Source: an uncultured Lachnospiraceae bacterium
Lineage (GTDB): Bacteria; Bacillota; Clostridia; Lachnospirales; Lachnospiraceae
Length of the DNA: 64,000 bases
Assembly: GCA_934351835.1 (NCBI GenBank)
Contig: CAKRJP010000008.1
Coordinates: 1-64,000, forward strand
Reading direction: 5' to 3'
The notes below the pieces were generated by a model. The model worked only from the letters and a program-made list of their open reading frames with translations, ran no database searches and was not told where the DNA came from. This document shows, in pieces, positions 62,040 to 64,000 of the stretch; within the stretch, counting starts at the first letter, position 1; every line of letters starts with the position of its first letter. Both the position numbers and the translations under genes were made by a program.

Positions 62040-62735
62040 ATGGAACTATCAAAGAGACTGAATGCAGTAGCAGGTCTTGTGACAGAGGGCGCCTCTGTTG
62101 CAGATATAGGGACCGATCATGGATACATTCCGATTTATTTATTAAAGCACGGGATTAGTCCGAAAGTGATCGCGATGGATATTAACAGAGGACCTCTAAA
62201 GAGAGCAAGAGAACACATTGAAGAAGAAGGACTTAAAGAGAAGATTGAGACCAGACTTTCAGACGGAATGGCGGCATTGCAGCCCAGAGAAGTGGAGGAA
62301 ATCATCACTGCCGGTATGGGTGGCGGTCTGGTAATCAAGATACTGACTGATCATCCGGAAGTTACAGAGTCTTTAACTTACGGCATTTTACAGCCACAGT
62401 CTGAGATCCATAAAGTCCGGAAATTTTTAAATACACAAGGATACAGGATTGTGCAGGAGGATATGGTACAGGAAGACGGTAAATATTATCCAATGATGAA
62501 AGTACAGCTGGAACATGGAGAAGGCGAAGATTACCGGGAGGTGGAGTATCTCTATGGGAAGCGTCTGTTGGAGAAGAAACATCCTGTATTATATGAATAT
62601 CTGCAGCGGGAGTACCGTATCAAATCCGAGATACAAAGAGATTTGCAGAAACAAAAAAATGAGCGTATTGAGATGCGCTTAAAAGAATTAGAAGAAGAAT
62701 TAGAACTTATAAGAGAGGCAATGCAAAAGTTTTAA
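62040..62735 (+). CDS. trmK: tRNA (adenine(22)-N1)-methyltransferase
   Basis: A 231-residue methyltransferase that modifies A22 in tRNA-Ser and other class II tRNAs. SAM motif I is VADIGTDHGYIPIYLL, and AGMGGGLVIKIL with LQPQSE are typical of TrmK. The C-terminal coiled coil (about residues 180-231) is the family's tRNA-binding arm. AGAGGCGCCT precedes the ATG, 13 bases after rpoD. The order rpoD-trmK-nif3-like is conserved in Firmicutes. Confidence 0.94.
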   Translation: MELSKRLNAVAGLVTEGASVADIGTDHGYIPIYLLKHGISPKVIAMDINRGPLKRAREHIEEEGLKEKIETRLSDGMAALQPREVEEIITAGMGGGLVIKILTDHPEVTESLTYGILQPQSEIHKVRKFLNTQGYRIVQEDMVQEDGKYYPMMKVQLEHGEGEDYREVEYLYGKRLLEKKHPVLYEYLQREYRIKSEIQRDLQKQKNERIEMRLKELEEELELIREAMQKF

Positions 62736-62749
62736 AGAAGGTGAATAGA

Positions 62750-63535
62750 ATGATATGCAGAGAAATCATAGAACAGATTGAGGACGTATATGATAAAAAA
62801 TATGCGCTGGACTGGGATAATGTTGGGCTTTTGGTAGGAAGAGACGACAAAGAAGTGAAAAAAATCTATCTGGCGCTGGATCCGACAGAGGAAGTGATTG
62901 AGGAGGCAGCTGCGATGCAGGCAGATATGCTGATCACGCACCATCCATTAATCTTTGGCTCGATAAAATGCGTGAATAATCTGGATTTTGAAGGACGCCG
63001 GGTATTAAAACTGGCACAGAATGATATTTCTTATTATGCGATGCATACCAATTATGATGTAAAGGGAATGGCAGATCTTTCTATCCGGAAATTAGGAGCA
63101 GAATCGGGGGAGGTTCTGGATGTGACCAGTGTGGATGCAGAAGGAAAAGAAGAGGGAATCGGAAGAGTTTATGACTTGGAAGATCCGATGACTCTGAAAG
63201 CTTGTTGTGAGCTTGTAAAGCATGCATATGGACTGGATTGTGTGCGGGTATTCGGTGATATTGAGGAGAAAGTTCACCGGTTGGCAATTTGTCCGGGAGC
63301 AGGAAAAAGTGATATATCTGCAGCAATTACAAAAGGGGCAGATGTTTATGTGACGGGAGATATCGGACACCATGACGGATTGGATGCCAATGCCCGGGGG
63401 CTGGCGGTCATTGATGCCGGACATTACGGGATTGAGTGTATTTTTGTGGAAGATATGAAACAGTATCTGGAGCAGAGAGTATCCGAAATCGAAATCGTAA
63501 CCGCACCGGTGAGACATCCTTTTAAAACAGTATAA
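62750..63535 (+). CDS. Nif3-like dinuclear metal-centre protein
   Basis: A 261-residue member of the NIF3/GTP cyclohydrolase I type 2-like family. Metal ligands fit LITHHPLIF (about residues 62-70), MHTNYD (about 98-103), and GDIGHHDG plus DAGHYGIE near the end. The insert present in longer homologues is absent. The biochemical role is unclear. ATG 62750 is preferred over GTG 62741, given AGAAGGTG. It is the usual neighbour of trmK. Confidence 0.92.
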   Translation: MICREIIEQIEDVYDKKYALDWDNVGLLVGRDDKEVKKIYLALDPTEEVIEEAAAMQADMLITHHPLIFGSIKCVNNLDFEGRRVLKLAQNDISYYAMHTNYDVKGMADLSIRKLGAESGEVLDVTSVDAEGKEEGIGRVYDLEDPMTLKACCELVKHAYGLDCVRVFGDIEEKVHRLAICPGAGKSDISAAITKGADVYVTGDIGHHDGLDANARGLAVIDAGHYGIECIFVEDMKQYLEQRVSEIEIVTAPVRHPFKTV

Positions 63536-63559
63536 GTAAAAAGAAATGCAGGTGATAGC

Positions 63560-64000
63560 ATGAAGGCAGAAAAATTTTACGAAGTTCATGTGGAAAATGA
63601 AACTCGACAGTATGCGGAAGGTACAACATATCGTCAGATTGCGGAAGAATTTCAGGACAGATATCCCTATGACATTGTACTGGTGTATGTGAATGGAAAG
63701 TTAAGAGAACTTCAGCATACTGTAACATCCGACTGTACGATCAGATTTGAGACTACAGCGGACAATGCAGGACATAAGACTTATTCCAGAAGCTTAAGCC
63801 TTTTGATGGTGAAGGCGGTTTATGATGTGTCGGCACATAAGAATATTGATCGTGTAAGAATTCATTATTCGGTAAGTAAAGGCCTTTACTGTACGGTGGA
63901 AGGAAAAGTGACAGTAGACCAGGCGTTTTTGGACAAAGTTGAGGAACGTATGCGGGAACTGGTAGAACGCGATATGCCGATCCGAAAACGTTCGGTGAAT
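63560..64000 (+). CDS. Nucleoside (uridine) kinase with N-terminal TGS domain, cut by window end
   Basis: The first 147 codons of a gene that runs off the window. Residues 5-65 (KFYEVHVENETRQYAEGTTY onward) look like a TGS/ubiquitin-like domain; residues 70-140, with HKTYSRSLSLLMVKA and RVRIHYSVSKGLY, match the threonyl-tRNA synthetase second additional domain. In Clostridia this pair is followed by a uridine kinase P-loop domain, which would lie beyond the window. GCAGGTGATAGC precedes the ATG. Confidence 0.8.
   Translation, partial: MKAEKFYEVHVENETRQYAEGTTYRQIAEEFQDRYPYDIVLVYVNGKLRELQHTVTSDCTIRFETTADNAGHKTYSRSLSLLMVKAVYDVSAHKNIDRVRIHYSVSKGLYCTVEGKVTVDQAFLDKVEERMRELVERDMPIRKRSVN

Noticed and set aside
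1..64000. CRISPR array, rRNA operon or phage structural genes
   Set aside because: I saw no regular spacer-repeat pattern, no rRNA sequence, and no capsid, portal or tail genes on either strand.

Overview
The window looks like chromosome from a low-to-medium GC Gram-positive anaerobe of the Clostridia, most likely family Lachnospiraceae. The basis is the AGGAGG-type ribosome binding sites, strong TTGACA/TATAAT promoters, a T-box leader, a VPKTG-type sortase-anchor remnant, spore-type cell-wall hydrolases, and DUF5716/DUF5717-type genes that I associate with this family. Most genes are core housekeeping genes on the + strand.

Layout. 1-3.1 kb: end of a NagD-like HAD phosphatase, a small unknown protein, a decayed patch (palindromes and the C-terminal stub of a sortase-anchored surface protein), a flavodoxin-like protein and a small uncharacterised protein. 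3.1-5.3 kb: a CstA-family carrier on the minus strand behind a complete T-box leader with its own promoter. 5.5-10.7 kb: the classic pyrH-frr-uppS-cdsA-dxr-rseP cluster (UMP kinase, ribosome recycling, undecaprenyl diphosphate and CDP-diacylglycerol synthesis, MEP pathway, site-2 protease). 10.8-17.9 kb: a SpoIID-like/peptidoglycan-binding protein gene on the minus strand, cut into two pieces by a 5.8-kb element that carries a LysR regulator, a YeiH-type exporter, a decayed MATE transporter and kinase-like gene, a 54-residue protein and a large serine recombinase. An 11-bp direct repeat marks the ends, and joining through it restores one open frame of 426 codons.

18-24.4 kb: a transglutaminase-like protein, carA-carB, and a SleB-like wall hydrolase. 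24.4-29.7 kb: a TetR repressor divergent from an MMPL/RND exporter and a large repetitive secreted protein, with near-identical mirror-image promoters that each contain the presumed operator. 29.8-36 kb: an Rpn-like nuclease, a CYTH protein next to a 2H phosphoesterase, a cupin, a methyltransferase, Hsp33 and glutamine-dependent NAD synthetase. 36-42.6 kb: a CobD/HisC-like aminotransferase divergent from a three-gene unit of a 1,100-residue DUF5717-like protein, an actin/Hsp70-fold-like DUF5716 protein and a TPR-like protein. 42.6-49.4 kb: purF, purB, a secreted unknown, a split ThrE-type exporter and gltX. 49.4-55.9 kb: a UvrD-like helicase, a DUF1292 protein, an orphan solute-binding lipoprotein, a GlgX-like protein whose catalytic residues are all substituted, a TraX-like membrane protein and a DUF5662-like protein. 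55.9-56.4 kb: two identical tRNA-Leu(AAG) genes in tandem. 56.5-64 kb: a tandem-domain PPK2, dgt, dnaG, the primary sigma factor gene, trmK, a Nif3-like protein, and the start of a TGS-domain nucleoside kinase.

The strongest candidates for something new are the element splitting the SpoIID-like gene (a possible sporulation-time excision switch), the DUF5717/DUF5716/TPR unit, the apparent GH13 pseudoenzyme beside an orphan binding lipoprotein, and amino-acid (T-box) control of a CstA carrier. All functional statements rest on reading the sequence and on recalled family knowledge. No database search was run.
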